Assembly (NCBI GenBank): GCA_022813675.1
Contig: CP063375.1
Span: forward strand, 632,001 to 696,000
Direction of reading: 5' to 3'
From: Deferribacteraceae bacterium V6Fe1
Lineage (GTDB): Bacteria > Chrysiogenota > Deferribacteres > Deferribacterales > Deferrivibrionaceae
DNA: 64,000 bases
Shown one piece after another: positions 52,079 to 64,000 of this stretch; position 1 is the stretch's first letter, and each line of letters starts with the position of its first letter. Made by a program: the position numbers and the translations under genes. The notes beneath the pieces were generated by a model. That model made no database searches. It was not told where the DNA came from and worked only from the letters and a program-made list of their open reading frames with translations.

Positions 52079-52093
52079 GTTATAATTAATAAC
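52079..52093 (+). promoter_or_regulatory. Possible PerR/Fur-like dyad before the rubrerythrin gene
   Basis: GTTAT-N5-ATAAC (GTTATAATTAATAAC) resembles half of a PerR box (TTATAATnATTATAA). The second half matches poorly. It is about 10 bases upstream of the RBS (AAGGGGG). Weak evidence. Confidence 0.3.
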
Positions 52094-52115
52094 AATTCAA
52101 AATAAGGGGGATACT

Positions 52116-52625
52116 ATGGCAGAGAGATTATTAGAAGCACTAAAACTTGCTTATGAAGCAGAAAAAGAAGGATTAAGAAGTTACTTAAAATACGCCAAGC
52201 AGACTAAGGTAGGCGTTGGTAAGGATATGTTTATTCAGCTGGCGGCTGATGAGATTGATCACATGGAGCTTATCGACAAATTTAAAGACAAAATTTTGGC
52301 TGGTCAGCCGATTGAAGCGGTTGAAGTCCCTAAAGGGAGACTTTCCAAATTTATGCCAAATGCAAACGATGCAAGTTTGCAGCCTGTAGATAAAGGTAGC
52401 TTAGGGGATGAAGAGGCTTTAAAAATTGCCCTTGAACATGAGAAAAAGGCTATGGAATTTTACAAAAAAGAGGCTGCAGCTGCAACTGATCCTAAAGTAA
52501 AAGAGTTTTTTGAAAAGCTTGCTGATGTCGAGTCTAAACACTATAGTATTATTGAAGCTGAACTCGGTTTTTTAACAAAAGACGGGTTCTGGTTTGACAC
52601 AAAAGAATTTTCAGTAGAAATGTAA
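52116..52625 (+). CDS. Ferritin-like diiron protein (rubrerythrin family)
   Basis: The 169-residue protein is a four-helix bundle with the repeated metal motif: EKEGLRSYLKYA, DEIDHMELI, EHEKKAMEFYKKEA and DVESKHYSIIE. Two ExxH pairs supply diiron ligands. It lacks the C-terminal rubredoxin domain, so it is an erythrin-type protein for peroxide detoxification or iron storage. AAGGGGG precedes the ATG. A strong terminator follows. Confidence 0.88.
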   Translation: MAERLLEALKLAYEAEKEGLRSYLKYAKQTKVGVGKDMFIQLAADEIDHMELIDKFKDKILAGQPIEAVEVPKGRLSKFMPNANDASLQPVDKGSLGDEEALKIALEHEKKAMEFYKKEAAAATDPKVKEFFEKLADVESKHYSIIEAELGFLTKDGFWFDTKEFSVEM

Positions 52626-52629
52626 TACA

Positions 52630-52656
52630 AAGCGGTCATCAGGACCGCTTTTTTTT
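52630..52656 (+). terminator. Rho-independent terminator of the rubrerythrin gene
   Basis: AAGCGGTC and GACCGCTT pair across a 5-base loop, followed by a T-run. The stop codon of the convergent lpxK lies within the stem-loop. Confidence 0.88.
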
Positions 52657-53553
52657 ATAAGTTTCTTCAATAGCATTAAAAAAGCCCTGTTTGTCGTTTA
52701 AAATGATTTCTATTTTGGCATAGTAAAACTTTTCTTTTAGATTATCCGGTATTTTTACATAATCTTTTTCGGTAGTAATAATATATTTTACACCTTTTTC
52801 TTTTGCACTCTCAAGTATGCCAAGCAATTCTTTTTCCTTGTAAATATGATGGTCTTTAAAAGAAAATGTTTTTACTACATCAGCACCTATACTTTTTAAC
52901 ATACGAAAGAAATGTTTGTTTTTTGCGATACCACTAAAGGCCAATACCTTCTCACCATTCATATAATTTATAGGTATTTCCTTCCCCTCACAGGCAATGG
53001 AGACAAATCTGTAGTCAGAGAAAAATACCGGTTTGCCTTCAACATATCGTCTTGCTTTTTCCGGAATAATATTTTTGCCATTTGACTTAGTAAACACAAT
53101 TATATCGGCTCTTTTAATGGCAGAAGGGAACTCCCTCAAATACCCAAAAGGGAATATAAATCCCGTGGAAACCGGACGTCTAAAGTCTAAAAGTAAAATA
53201 TCCACATCCCTTTGCATTTTTCTGTGTTGATAACCGTCATCAAGAATAAATGTATCGCAACCAAACTTTTCTTTGGCCAAAAGATACCCTTTTCTCCTGT
53301 CTTTCCCTGTTATAACGACAGCATTTTTTAGATTTTTGCCAATGAGATACGGCTCATCAGCTGCCATAGGTGGGGTAAAATAAAATTTATTTCCATCGGA
53401 AATAATATTTGTATCATATTTAAGTTTACCTTTGTAACCTCTTGACAGCACACATAATCGTTTTCCCCTATCAAGAAAATATCTTCCAATCAAAATTACA
53501 AAAGGGGTTTTCCCTGTGCCTCCAAGAGATATATTCCCAATTGAAATTATCAT
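52639..53553 (-). CDS. lpxK: Tetraacyldisaccharide 4'-kinase LpxK, lacking the N-terminal anchor
   Basis: The 304-residue protein starts right at the P-loop region (MIISIGNISLGGTGKTPF) and contains the LpxK signature DDGYQHRKMQRDVDILLLD. In LpxK from other bacteria about 35-50 residues with a membrane helix precede the PVISVGN segment; these are missing here. The ATG overlaps the MFS stop by four bases, and there is no in-frame upstream extension within that gene. LpxK adds the 4'-phosphate to lipid A. Confidence 0.9.
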   Translation of the reverse strand: MIISIGNISLGGTGKTPFVILIGRYFLDRGKRLCVLSRGYKGKLKYDTNIISDGNKFYFTPPMAADEPYLIGKNLKNAVVITGKDRRKGYLLAKEKFGCDTFILDDGYQHRKMQRDVDILLLDFRRPVSTGFIFPFGYLREFPSAIKRADIIVFTKSNGKNIIPEKARRYVEGKPVFFSDYRFVSIACEGKEIPINYMNGEKVLAFSGIAKNKHFFRMLKSIGADVVKTFSFKDHHIYKEKELLGILESAKEKGVKYIITTEKDYVKIPDNLKEKFYYAKIEIILNDKQGFFNAIEETYKKKRS

Positions 53554-54686
53554 AAACTTTCATACCTCTTGATAAACTGAACAGCAAGAAGGGATGCAAA
53601 GCTTAAAAATGCACCTGCAATAAAAGGTATACGATAATTGATAAGCCAAAGCATACCGCCTAACACAGGTAAAATTACAGCTGCAATATGATTGATAGTG
53701 AAGCCCACCGCCATACTTGATGCAATATCCCTTTCATCGGCAATCTTCTGAAAAAACGTCTTAATAGCCATAGAAAAGTTAAAAAATATATGATCAAGAA
53801 TATACACAAAAGCTGCCACATATTTACTTGGCGTGAGCGCATAAGTCAAAAATATAAAGATTAGACTGAAATATTCAAGGGAAAGCACTTTTCTCTCTCC
53901 AAATCTGTTAACCGCTTTGCCTATTAATGGGCTTATGAGAAAATTAATGAAATTATTAACGAAAAATAGCAACGCCACACTTTGTATTGAAAACTCAAAC
54001 TTTTTCACTAATAAAAATACTGAAAATGCAGTAAATATCTGCCTTCTTGCACCAGCCAAAAATGTCAGCAAATAAAAAAGCCAATATTTTTTACTAAAAA
54101 TCATCCTCTTTGTTTGGACAGGCTTACTCTTATCCGTAGGGTCCATAAAGAATGTAACAAATGCAATAAACATTACAAACCCGCCTAAAATCATGTAAGA
54201 TGTTTTATAATCAAAGTATTTAGTCAAAAAATACACCACAATACCTGTCAGTATGCTCGTAATAGCGGCTATTGACCTTAATCTGCCAAATACTAACGGT
54301 GATTTTGACTTTTCAAAATACTGCAGTGTCAAGGATTGATTAACTGTTTCATAATAGTGAAATCCAAATGACATAATAAGGGTTGTAAAAACAATCCCGG
54401 TAAAACTTGGGAAGAAACCCGTCAAAAATATTCCTACACCTAATATGAAAATAGATAACACAGCAAGCCTATCTTCCCGTATGAAGATTAAAATATATAC
54501 TACCAAAAGGGCCAAAAAACCAGGAATCTCCCTAATCGACTGTGTAAAGCCCATGTTGAAGCCATCAAAATTAGCCTTTTCCACAGCAAAATTATTAAAA
54601 AGTGTCATCCACCCCTGCAAACCGGTAAATGATGCAACTGTTAGCAACATAAGCATTACAAACATTTTTTTTTCAGATGCGCTCAA
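53550..54686 (-). CDS. MFS transporter
   Basis: The 378-residue protein has about 12 membrane helices. IREIPGFLALLVVYIL near helix 2-3, YFEKSKSPLVFGRLRSIAA near helix 4-5 and GKAVNRFGERKVL (helix 8-9 loop) are typical of major-facilitator proteins. The transported compound is unknown. It is coupled to lpxK by ATGA, but a lipid A link is only suggested by this. The start is ATG at 54686. Confidence 0.8.
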   Translation of the reverse strand: MSASEKKMFVMLMLLTVASFTGLQGWMTLFNNFAVEKANFDGFNMGFTQSIREIPGFLALLVVYILIFIREDRLAVLSIFILGVGIFLTGFFPSFTGIVFTTLIMSFGFHYYETVNQSLTLQYFEKSKSPLVFGRLRSIAAITSILTGIVVYFLTKYFDYKTSYMILGGFVMFIAFVTFFMDPTDKSKPVQTKRMIFSKKYWLFYLLTFLAGARRQIFTAFSVFLLVKKFEFSIQSVALLFFVNNFINFLISPLIGKAVNRFGERKVLSLEYFSLIFIFLTYALTPSKYVAAFVYILDHIFFNFSMAIKTFFQKIADERDIASSMAVGFTINHIAAVILPVLGGMLWLINYRIPFIAGAFLSFASLLAVQFIKRYESL

Positions 54687-54704
54687 TTTAAAATTCCTTA
54701 TAAT

Positions 54705-55835
54705 TTACTTTTTACTTTGCAAATAACTTTTGATTCTTTCAATACCCTCTTTCATATGATCTATATTCCTCGTATAGGCAAATCTTAGATATTTGTGCGT
54801 ATTATATTTGCCAAAATCTACTCCCGGAGTGACGGCCACCTGAATATTTTCAAGCAACTCTTTTGCAAACTCAAAAGAATTATCCGTGTATTTAGAAACA
54901 TCCACCCAAATATAAAATGCACCTTCCGGGACAACATCAACCTTAAAAATATCCGATAACTCTTTGTATAAAAAGTCTCTCCTTTCTTGGAACATATCAC
55001 GACACCTTTCCAAGTGTTCGTAATCAAAAGCATAAAGTCCAATTTGCTGACTCACACTGCTTGCTGAGATAAACAGGTTTTGCATTAATATTTCAGCCTT
55101 TCTTACCAAATGCTCCGGCATAATCATCCATCCAAGCCTAATGCCCGGCATACAAAAATATTTTGAAAAACCGTTAATTACAATGACATTGTCTGAAAAT
55201 TCAAGAGCAGAAGAAACCTTTTCTCCCGTATAAGTAAGCCCATGATAAATTTCATCGGAAATAAAATTAATCCCATTCCTGACGCAGTATTCCACAAGAT
55301 CTTTTAATGTTTGGTTTTTATAAATATTTCCTATGGGATTTGAAGGGGATGATATCTGCACCGTTTTAATATCTTTAAGCTCTTTGATATGTTCTACCCT
55401 CATTTCATAGTTGGTTGAGGAATCAACCGGTATAAACTCAGGCATTATATCTAACATATAGGAAAAGTTTTTGTAACATGGATATGACGGGTCACTGAGC
55501 GCAATCTTTTCGCCGTTATTTAAAGTAATAGCGTAAGCTATCAAAAAAGCCCCAGAAGTCCCCGGAGTCACCAAAATCCTATTTATTGGAATATCAAGGC
55601 CGTAATACTTTTTGTAAAATTCAGCTATCTTTTCTCTTAAAGGGGCAATGCCAAGACTTTCGGTATAAGGAAAAGCAAGTGAGTCTGATATTTCCATTAG
55701 AGCAGTCTTCACTTTTTCTGTTGGCGGAAGGTCAGGTTGACCTACTTCAAAATGAATTACGTTTTCAAGCTCTGTTGTCCTTTTTATAATATCCATGACA
55801 ATAAATGGGGATACATTTAACAGTCTGTCCTTCAT
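54705..55835 (-). CDS. PLP-dependent class I aminotransferase (aspartate/aromatic type)
   Basis: The 376-residue fold-type I enzyme has FEVGQPDLPPTEKVKTAL, SSPSNPIGN, FISDEIYHGLTY and the PLP-Lys motif INGFSKYFCMPGIRLGW, with LRFAYTRN at the carboxylate-binding Arg. It belongs to the aspartate/aromatic/MalY-related group; the substrate is unknown. It is the first gene of the minus-strand aminotransferase-MFS-lpxK group and is divergent from ilvA. Confidence 0.87.
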   Translation of the reverse strand: MKDRLLNVSPFIVMDIIKRTTELENVIHFEVGQPDLPPTEKVKTALMEISDSLAFPYTESLGIAPLREKIAEFYKKYYGLDIPINRILVTPGTSGAFLIAYAITLNNGEKIALSDPSYPCYKNFSYMLDIMPEFIPVDSSTNYEMRVEHIKELKDIKTVQISSPSNPIGNIYKNQTLKDLVEYCVRNGINFISDEIYHGLTYTGEKVSSALEFSDNVIVINGFSKYFCMPGIRLGWMIMPEHLVRKAEILMQNLFISASSVSQQIGLYAFDYEHLERCRDMFQERRDFLYKELSDIFKVDVVPEGAFYIWVDVSKYTDNSFEFAKELLENIQVAVTPGVDFGKYNTHKYLRFAYTRNIDHMKEGIERIKSYLQSKK

Positions 55836-55967
55836 AATAACCTCGCAGAATTCGTTATTTGTAGATTATTTATATTTTCCAAATAATTCAATCATAAAAA
55901 AACAGTTGATTACCTGAAATTTTTTGTTATTCTAAAATTTCTTCCTTATAAACTTAAGAGGGTTAAA

Positions 55968-57167
55968 TTGATAGAAGAAATTAAAAATGCAAAAAAACTT
56001 ATAGCAAAGTATGTTAAACAACTTCCTCTTTATTATTCAAACTATTTTTCTGAAATATTTGAAGGTGATATTTATTTTAAGCTTGAAAACCTTCAAAGAA
56101 CTGGCTCTTTTAAAATTAGAGGTGCGTTAAGCTCTATACTTAACAATATGGAAAAATGTAAAAATGGTGTTGTTGCCGCATCAGCAGGTAATCATGCTCA
56201 GGGTGTCGCATTTGGCTCAAGTCTTTTCGGTATTAAAGCAACTATAGTCATGCCAAAACAAACCCCTCTTGTAAAAGTGGAAAACACCAAAAGTTATGGT
56301 GCAGAAGTCATATTACACGGAAACAGTTATGACGAAGCTTATTCTTATGCTCTAAATTTATCAAAACAAAAACATTATTACTTTATCCACCCTTTTAACG
56401 ATATGGATGTTATAGCAGGCCAAGGGACAATAGGCCTTGAAATGTTGGATGAAAATATAGATATAGACCAAATAATTATACCTATCGGTGGCGGTGGACT
56501 AATTGCCGGTATAGCTTCTTATGTAAAAGAGGTAAGACCTGACATAAAAATAATTGGTGTTCAATCTGAAAATGCAGCAGGGATGTACTACTCTTTTTTA
56601 AGGAAAAGCTTGGTAACCCTTTCAAGCTCGGCAACTATTGCTGAGGGGATTGCCGTAAAAAAAGTTGGCGATTTGACATACGGTATTTGCAGCAAATATG
56701 TAGATGAAATAGTCACCGTCAGTGAGAATGAAATAGCTTTTGCTATTTTACAATATATAGAAAAATCCAAACTTGTTGTGGAAGGTGCTGGTGCCGTGCC
56801 GCTTGCTGCTGTCCTTGCCAGTAAAATCGATGTAAAAGGGAAAACAAGTGCACTTGTAGTATCAGGGGGTAACATTGACGTTAATCTCATCTCAAGGGTT
56901 ATTAATAAAGGGCTGGTTACAACAGGGCGTTTTGCACAAATATCAATAATATTAAAAGATACCCCAGGCTCATTGTCAGCGGCAACCGATATTATTGCAA
57001 AATGCGGAGCAAATGTGTTAGATATTAAACATTACAGATTTGATATAAATCTGCCTGTTAATTTTACAAAGGTTGTCTTTGATATTGAAACAAAAGGGAG
57101 AGAGCATATTCAGGAAATTCTCAATGAACTTTACAGCCAAGGTTATGAGGCGATGGTAAATGGCTGA
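55968..57167 (+). CDS. ilvA: Threonine ammonia-lyase (biosynthetic-type with ACT domain)
   Basis: The 399-residue PLP enzyme has the Lys motif GSFKIRGALSS, AASAGNHAQGVAFG and PIGGGGLIAG. An ACT-like domain (about 325-395) with SIILKDTPGSLSAATDII ends it. TTG at 55968 follows GAGGG. The enzyme converts threonine to 2-oxobutyrate for isoleucine synthesis, or is a TdcB-like catabolic form. Its end overlaps dnaA by 8 bases, an unusual neighbour for the replication initiator. Confidence 0.9.
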   Translation: MIEEIKNAKKLIAKYVKQLPLYYSNYFSEIFEGDIYFKLENLQRTGSFKIRGALSSILNNMEKCKNGVVAASAGNHAQGVAFGSSLFGIKATIVMPKQTPLVKVENTKSYGAEVILHGNSYDEAYSYALNLSKQKHYYFIHPFNDMDVIAGQGTIGLEMLDENIDIDQIIIPIGGGGLIAGIASYVKEVRPDIKIIGVQSENAAGMYYSFLRKSLVTLSSSATIAEGIAVKKVGDLTYGICSKYVDEIVTVSENEIAFAILQYIEKSKLVVEGAGAVPLAAVLASKIDVKGKTSALVVSGGNIDVNLISRVINKGLVTTGRFAQISIILKDTPGSLSAATDIIAKCGANVLDIKHYRFDINLPVNFTKVVFDIETKGREHIQEILNELYSQGYEAMVNG

Positions 57168-58494
57168 AAATAGAATCTGGGAAGAAGTTTTAAAATATGC
57201 CAATAAACATTTAAGTGAACAAATTGTTGAAACATGGCTTAAACCATTATCAATAAAAGAGTTAAGAGGTGATCTTGTAACCATAGTTGCACCCAACAAA
57301 TTTTATAAAAATTGGGTTGAGGATAAATATCTTAATATTTTAAAGAAAATTTTTACTGAAGAATTAACAATAGATGCCGAGATTGCTATTGAGATATCTA
57401 ATCATAAAGTTGAGAATGTTGAAAAAAACGTACCGGTGTATGTAAACAAAGATATAAACATACCGAAATTTACCACCAATTTAAACAAACAGTACAACTT
57501 TGAAAACTTTGTAGTAGGCAGCTCCAATCAATTTGCATTTTCTGCAGCATTTGCTGTGGCTGAAGGGTATTTTCATACATACAACCCTCTTTTTATTTAT
57601 GGCGGTGTTGGTCTTGGGAAGACACACATGATGCATGCAATAGGGAATAAGCTAATCAAGTCATTCCCAAAACTTAAAATTCTTTACATAAGCAGTGAAA
57701 GTTTTACCAATGAAATGATATATTCATTAAAATCTAAATCTATGGATAGCTTTAGAGAAAAATACAGAAATATAGATGTGTTGTTGTTTGACGATGTTCA
57801 GTTTTTAGCCGGTAAAACAAGAAGCACGGAAGAATTTTTCTATACTTTCAACACGCTTTACGATGATCAAAAACAGATAGTCATTACAAGTGATAAAACC
57901 CCTGATGAAATACCTGAAATGGAAGAAAGACTTACAAGCAGATTCGCATGGGGTTTAATTGCTGATATTCAGCCGCCAAATATTGAAGAAAAAACTGCTA
58001 TTTTGTTAAAGCGAGCTGAGATAATGGGTATAAATTTGTCCGATGAAATTGCACTCTTTTTGGCAGAAAATTTAAAAGGGGATAACGTAAGAGAGCTGAT
58101 AGGTGCTTTGATAAGGCTTAGTGCTTATGCCTCCTTTAATAGCGAACCACTAAGCATAGATTTTGCAAAAAAATGTCTCGACAGGTTTTTAATTAAAAAA
58201 GATAAACCGATAAATCCCGAATCGGTGCTTGACGCTGTATGCAGTTATTTTAACGTTAAGATTTCCGAGTTAAAATCCAAAAAAAGAACGAAAAGTATTT
58301 CGTTACCGAGACAAATTGCAATGTACGTCTTAAGGGATAAGTTGAATATCTCATTACAAGAGGTTGGAGAGCTTCTTGGTGGCAGGGATCATTCCACTGT
58401 CCTTCACTCAATCTCACAAATAGAATCCAAAATGAAAAAAGATCAAGAATTAAAAACAATTATCACAAATATCAACAAGCTCATTTATAAATAA
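57160..58494 (+). CDS. dnaA: Chromosomal replication initiator DnaA
   Basis: The 444-residue protein has domain I (about 1-85), a short linker and AAA+ domain III from FENFVVGSSNQFAFSAA: Walker A GGVGLGKTHMMHAIGN, Walker B LLFDDVQFLAGK. Domain IV ends with LGGRDHSTVLHSI, the DnaA-box-binding signature. The ATG overlaps the ilvA stop region by 8 bases. Length is normal for DnaA. The candidate origin lies directly downstream. Confidence 0.97.
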   Translation: MAENRIWEEVLKYANKHLSEQIVETWLKPLSIKELRGDLVTIVAPNKFYKNWVEDKYLNILKKIFTEELTIDAEIAIEISNHKVENVEKNVPVYVNKDINIPKFTTNLNKQYNFENFVVGSSNQFAFSAAFAVAEGYFHTYNPLFIYGGVGLGKTHMMHAIGNKLIKSFPKLKILYISSESFTNEMIYSLKSKSMDSFREKYRNIDVLLFDDVQFLAGKTRSTEEFFYTFNTLYDDQKQIVITSDKTPDEIPEMEERLTSRFAWGLIADIQPPNIEEKTAILLKRAEIMGINLSDEIALFLAENLKGDNVRELIGALIRLSAYASFNSEPLSIDFAKKCLDRFLIKKDKPINPESVLDAVCSYFNVKISELKSKKRTKSISLPRQIAMYVLRDKLNISLQEVGELLGGRDHSTVLHSISQIESKMKKDQELKTIITNINKLIYK

Positions 58495-58748
58495 TTTATA
58501 TCAAATAATATCAATAAGTTATTTTTTAAGTTTTTGTTTATAAAATGTTAAATATTAAAAGTACAAATTTTTTTGCTTAATTTTGTTATAAAATGTTGTT
58601 AAAAAAAACAAGTTTTGCACATAGATATTTATTTGAAACTCATTATAAAATATTGAAAAATTCACTTGTCAACATTATAAACATACTCTATTATTACTAC
58701 TGTTATCTTTTTATAAAAGAATACTAATAATCTCCAGCGGAGGAAATG
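58495..58748. other. Candidate oriC region between dnaA and dnaN
   Basis: This 254-base gap is extremely AT-rich. It contains TTTTGCACA (58613-58621), a full match to the DnaA-box consensus TTWTNCACA. Imperfect copies of TTATAAAATGTT occur at 58538, 58586 and 58643, with a shorter one at 58675. Gene orientation diverges around here. The origin could instead be in the 132 bases before ilvA or elsewhere; one strict box is few. The dnaN promoter must also lie here. Confidence 0.4.
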
Positions 58749-59854
58749 ATGAAACTTAAAATTGTAAAAGACGAACTTCAAAATGTACTTAACCATGCAA
58801 TAAACTTTACAAGCACTAAAAACATAAATTCTATTCTACAAAATATTCTCCTTGAAGCAGAGGGAGATAAATTAAAAATAAAAGCATCTAACATACATAC
58901 AGCCTACACTGCTGAAATAGATGCTGTTATAGAAAACACCGGCACAACAACCGTTCCTTGTAAAAAGCTACTTGATATAGTTAAGGAATTACCCAATTCT
59001 GCTGTAGTAGATATCAGTTTTGACGGACATAAGCTAAAAATTAAAAGCGGTAAGTCATCATTTAATTTATCTACATTAAATCCCGAATTATTTCCGACTA
59101 TAGGAGAGATTATTCCTGAATATTTTATAGAAATACCCAGTGAAAAGTTGCAAGCAATATTAAAAAAGGTATATTTTTGTATTTCCAACGATACTTCAAA
59201 AATCGAATACAGTGGATGTCATTTTAAAGCTTATGGCAACAAGTTGGAAGCTGCAGCTGCAGATTATCAAAGAATAGCAATAGCCCATACAGAGTTTGAA
59301 GAGGAGTTTTCTGATGAATTTCTAATAAACATACCAAAAAGGACAATAATTGAAGTAATTAAGATTATCGACGGCAATGACACAGTTACGATAGAAACGG
59401 ACAAAAAACAGATAGTTTTTAAAATAGGAAATACCCAAATATATTCCAAGTTGATAGAAAAATACATTAAAAGTATTGCTTCCCTTTTTAATGCTGAATA
59501 TCCGACAGTGGCAAAACTTCCAAAAAATGAGTTTATAGATGTACTTAAAAGAGTTTCTTCTATTACAAGTGAGATAACTCACGGTGTAGTTTTATCTTTC
59601 AGTAATGGTAAATTATCCGTATACAGCCTTGAAACCGAATACGGTTTAGGTCATGATTTTATTGAAAACCTTGAATTTACCGGGGAAGATTTGGATATAA
59701 TATTTAACTCAAAGCAGTTAATAGAAATTTTAAATGCTGTTGATACAGATTTTGTAGAACTAAAAATGAATGGCAGAAAAAGTCCTGCAATTATTGTGCC
59801 TCAGGATAATTGGTATAAATATTTGGTAGTGCCTCTTACTATTGAACAGTTTTA

Positions 59855-59855
<1 letters not shown>
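58749..59855 (+). CDS. dnaN: DNA polymerase III beta subunit (sliding clamp)
   Basis: The 368-residue protein folds as three clamp domains, starting MKLKIVKDELQNVLNHAINF and containing the conserved GCHFKAYGNKLEAAAADYQR and ending YLVVPLTIEQF. ATG at 58749 is 5 bases after GGAGG; ATG at 58746 is too close (2 bases). The stop overlaps the recF ATG by one base. Length is typical (about 366). Confidence 0.95.
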
Positions 59856-63240
<3,385 letters not shown>

Positions 63241-63251
63241 TAGAGGTATAA

Positions 63252-64000
63252 ATGGAAAAGAATAAGGGTATTATTGATATAAGTGTAGAAGATTCCATAA
63301 AGGGGAGTTATCTAGATTATGCTATGAGCGTAATCGTTGGGAGAGCTTTGCCCGATGTTAGGGACGGATTAAAGCCTGTCCACAGAAGAGTATTGTATGC
63401 AATGCATGAAATGGGCGTGGCCCATAACAAGCCGTTTAAAAAGTCTGCAAGAATTGTGGGGGATGTAATAGGTAAATTCCACCCTCATGGTGATGCTGCT
63501 GTATATGATACAGTTGTAAGATTGGCTCAAGATTTTTCTATGAGATACCAATTAATCGATGGTCAGGGTAATTTTGGTTCGGTTGATGGCGACTCAGCGG
63601 CGGCAATGAGATATACGGAAATAAGAATGTCTAAAATTGCTGAAGAAATGCTTGCTGATATTGACAAAGAAACGGTAGATTTTATTCCCAATTATGATAA
63701 TTCAATGGTTGAGCCTGTTGTATTACCGACAAAAATCCCAAACCTTATAATTAACGGTACAAGCGGTATTGCCGTTGGTATGGCAACAAATATTCCACCC
63801 CATAATTTGCGTGAAATAATAGATGCTCTTGTGTATATTATTGATAATCCAGATTATTCTCATGAAGATATTTTTAAGATAGTAAAAGGACCTGACTTTC
63901 CTACCGCCGGTATTATTATGGGGATTAGCGACATCAGAAATGCTTATCTGACAGGTAGGGGGAGTATCAAGGTAAGAGCTAAAGCTGAAATAGAAGAATT
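63252..64000 (+). CDS. gyrA: DNA gyrase subunit A, 3' end outside window (partial)
   Basis: The first 249 residues are visible, starting [20 protein letters not shown], with the DNA gate region and the catalytic Tyr in [11 protein letters not shown]. In the quinolone-resistance region the sequence is [11 protein letters not shown]: Ala (residue 82) stands at the E. coli Ser83 position and Asp86 at the Asp87 position. RBS AGAGG precedes the ATG. Confidence 0.97.
   Translation, partial: MEKNKGIIDISVEDSIKGSYLDYAMSVIVGRALPDVRDGLKPVHRRVLYAMHEMGVAHNKPFKKSARIVGDVIGKFHPHGDAAVYDTVVRLAQDFSMRYQLIDGQGNFGSVDGDSAAAMRYTEIRMSKIAEEMLADIDKETVDFIPNYDNSMVEPVVLPTKIPNLIINGTSGIAVGMATNIPPHNLREIIDALVYIIDNPDYSHEDIFKIVKGPDFPTAGIIMGISDIRNAYLTGRGSIKVRAKAEIEE

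Noticed and set aside
58666-58674. TTGTCAACA as second DnaA box
   Set aside because: Two mismatches to TTWTNCACA; too weak to count.

Overview
The window is AT-rich chromosomal DNA (roughly one third G+C by eye) with a bacterial dnaA-dnaN-recF-gyrB-gyrA cluster at its right end. Gram-negative features are lpxK, an orphan flagellin and a cbb3 oxidase operon. A selenocysteine-containing SelD is also encoded. Gene content and composition would suit the Deferribacterota (Deferribacter or Calditerrivibrio relatives), but that is recall, not a search. Left of dnaA most genes are on the minus strand and right of it on the plus strand, as expected close to a replication origin.

Layout: 1-378 is the 3' end of a FixH/YtkA-like gene. 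484-7911 is an Rrf2 regulator followed by a cbb3 oxidase operon (ccoN, a fused ccoO/cytochrome c, a split ccoP anchor, ccoQ/S-like, ccoG, ccoH, a 27-residue peptide, ccoS, ccoI), with a TauE/SafE-like gene convergent to it. A complete IS4-family element lies at 8644-10062. Then come tatB-tatC-moaA-larA, a DUF456 protein and a WalJ-type hydrolase.

14.9-27.6 kb is an envelope region with two convergent arms. The plus arm has two secreted PepSY-like proteins, a membrane-anchored Cx5R phosphatase, an OmpR-type two-component system and a patatin. The minus arm is one seven-gene operon: BcrC-like PAP2, response regulator, histidine kinase, DedA-PAP2-LssY fusion, MGDG-synthase-like glycosyltransferase, metallophosphoesterase and YbhN-like membrane protein. 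The regulators are paralogues with nearly identical recognition helices. Both arms carry a direct repeat with 11-bp period resembling the PmrA box (YTTAAK-N5-YTTAAK), each 10 bp upstream of a plausible -10. I read this as a lipid and undecaprenyl-carrier remodelling system under paired two-component control, and it is the best candidate here for an undescribed system.

The rest: a decayed amino-acid permease (27657-28928); an RsmB-like methyltransferase, another methyltransferase, an M20 hydrolase with a GNAT enzyme, and a DUF1858 protein with a gate-domain membrane protein; a cysteine-desulfidase-like enzyme with a palindromic operator; a flagellin with a sigma-28 promoter and a perfect CsrA consensus in its leader; a Tat-exported multicopper oxidase with a SHOCT protein; der and gltX; a PleD-like cyclase; an NtrB/NtrC pair with a substrate-binding protein; a PAS kinase; yedF and selD (in-frame UGA); two aminotransferases; a rubrerythrin-like protein; lpxK with an MFS protein; ilvA; and the dnaA cluster with a candidate oriC between dnaA and dnaN. 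I saw no tRNA, rRNA or CRISPR array. No gene-free stretch exceeds 300 bases apart from the permease pseudogene.
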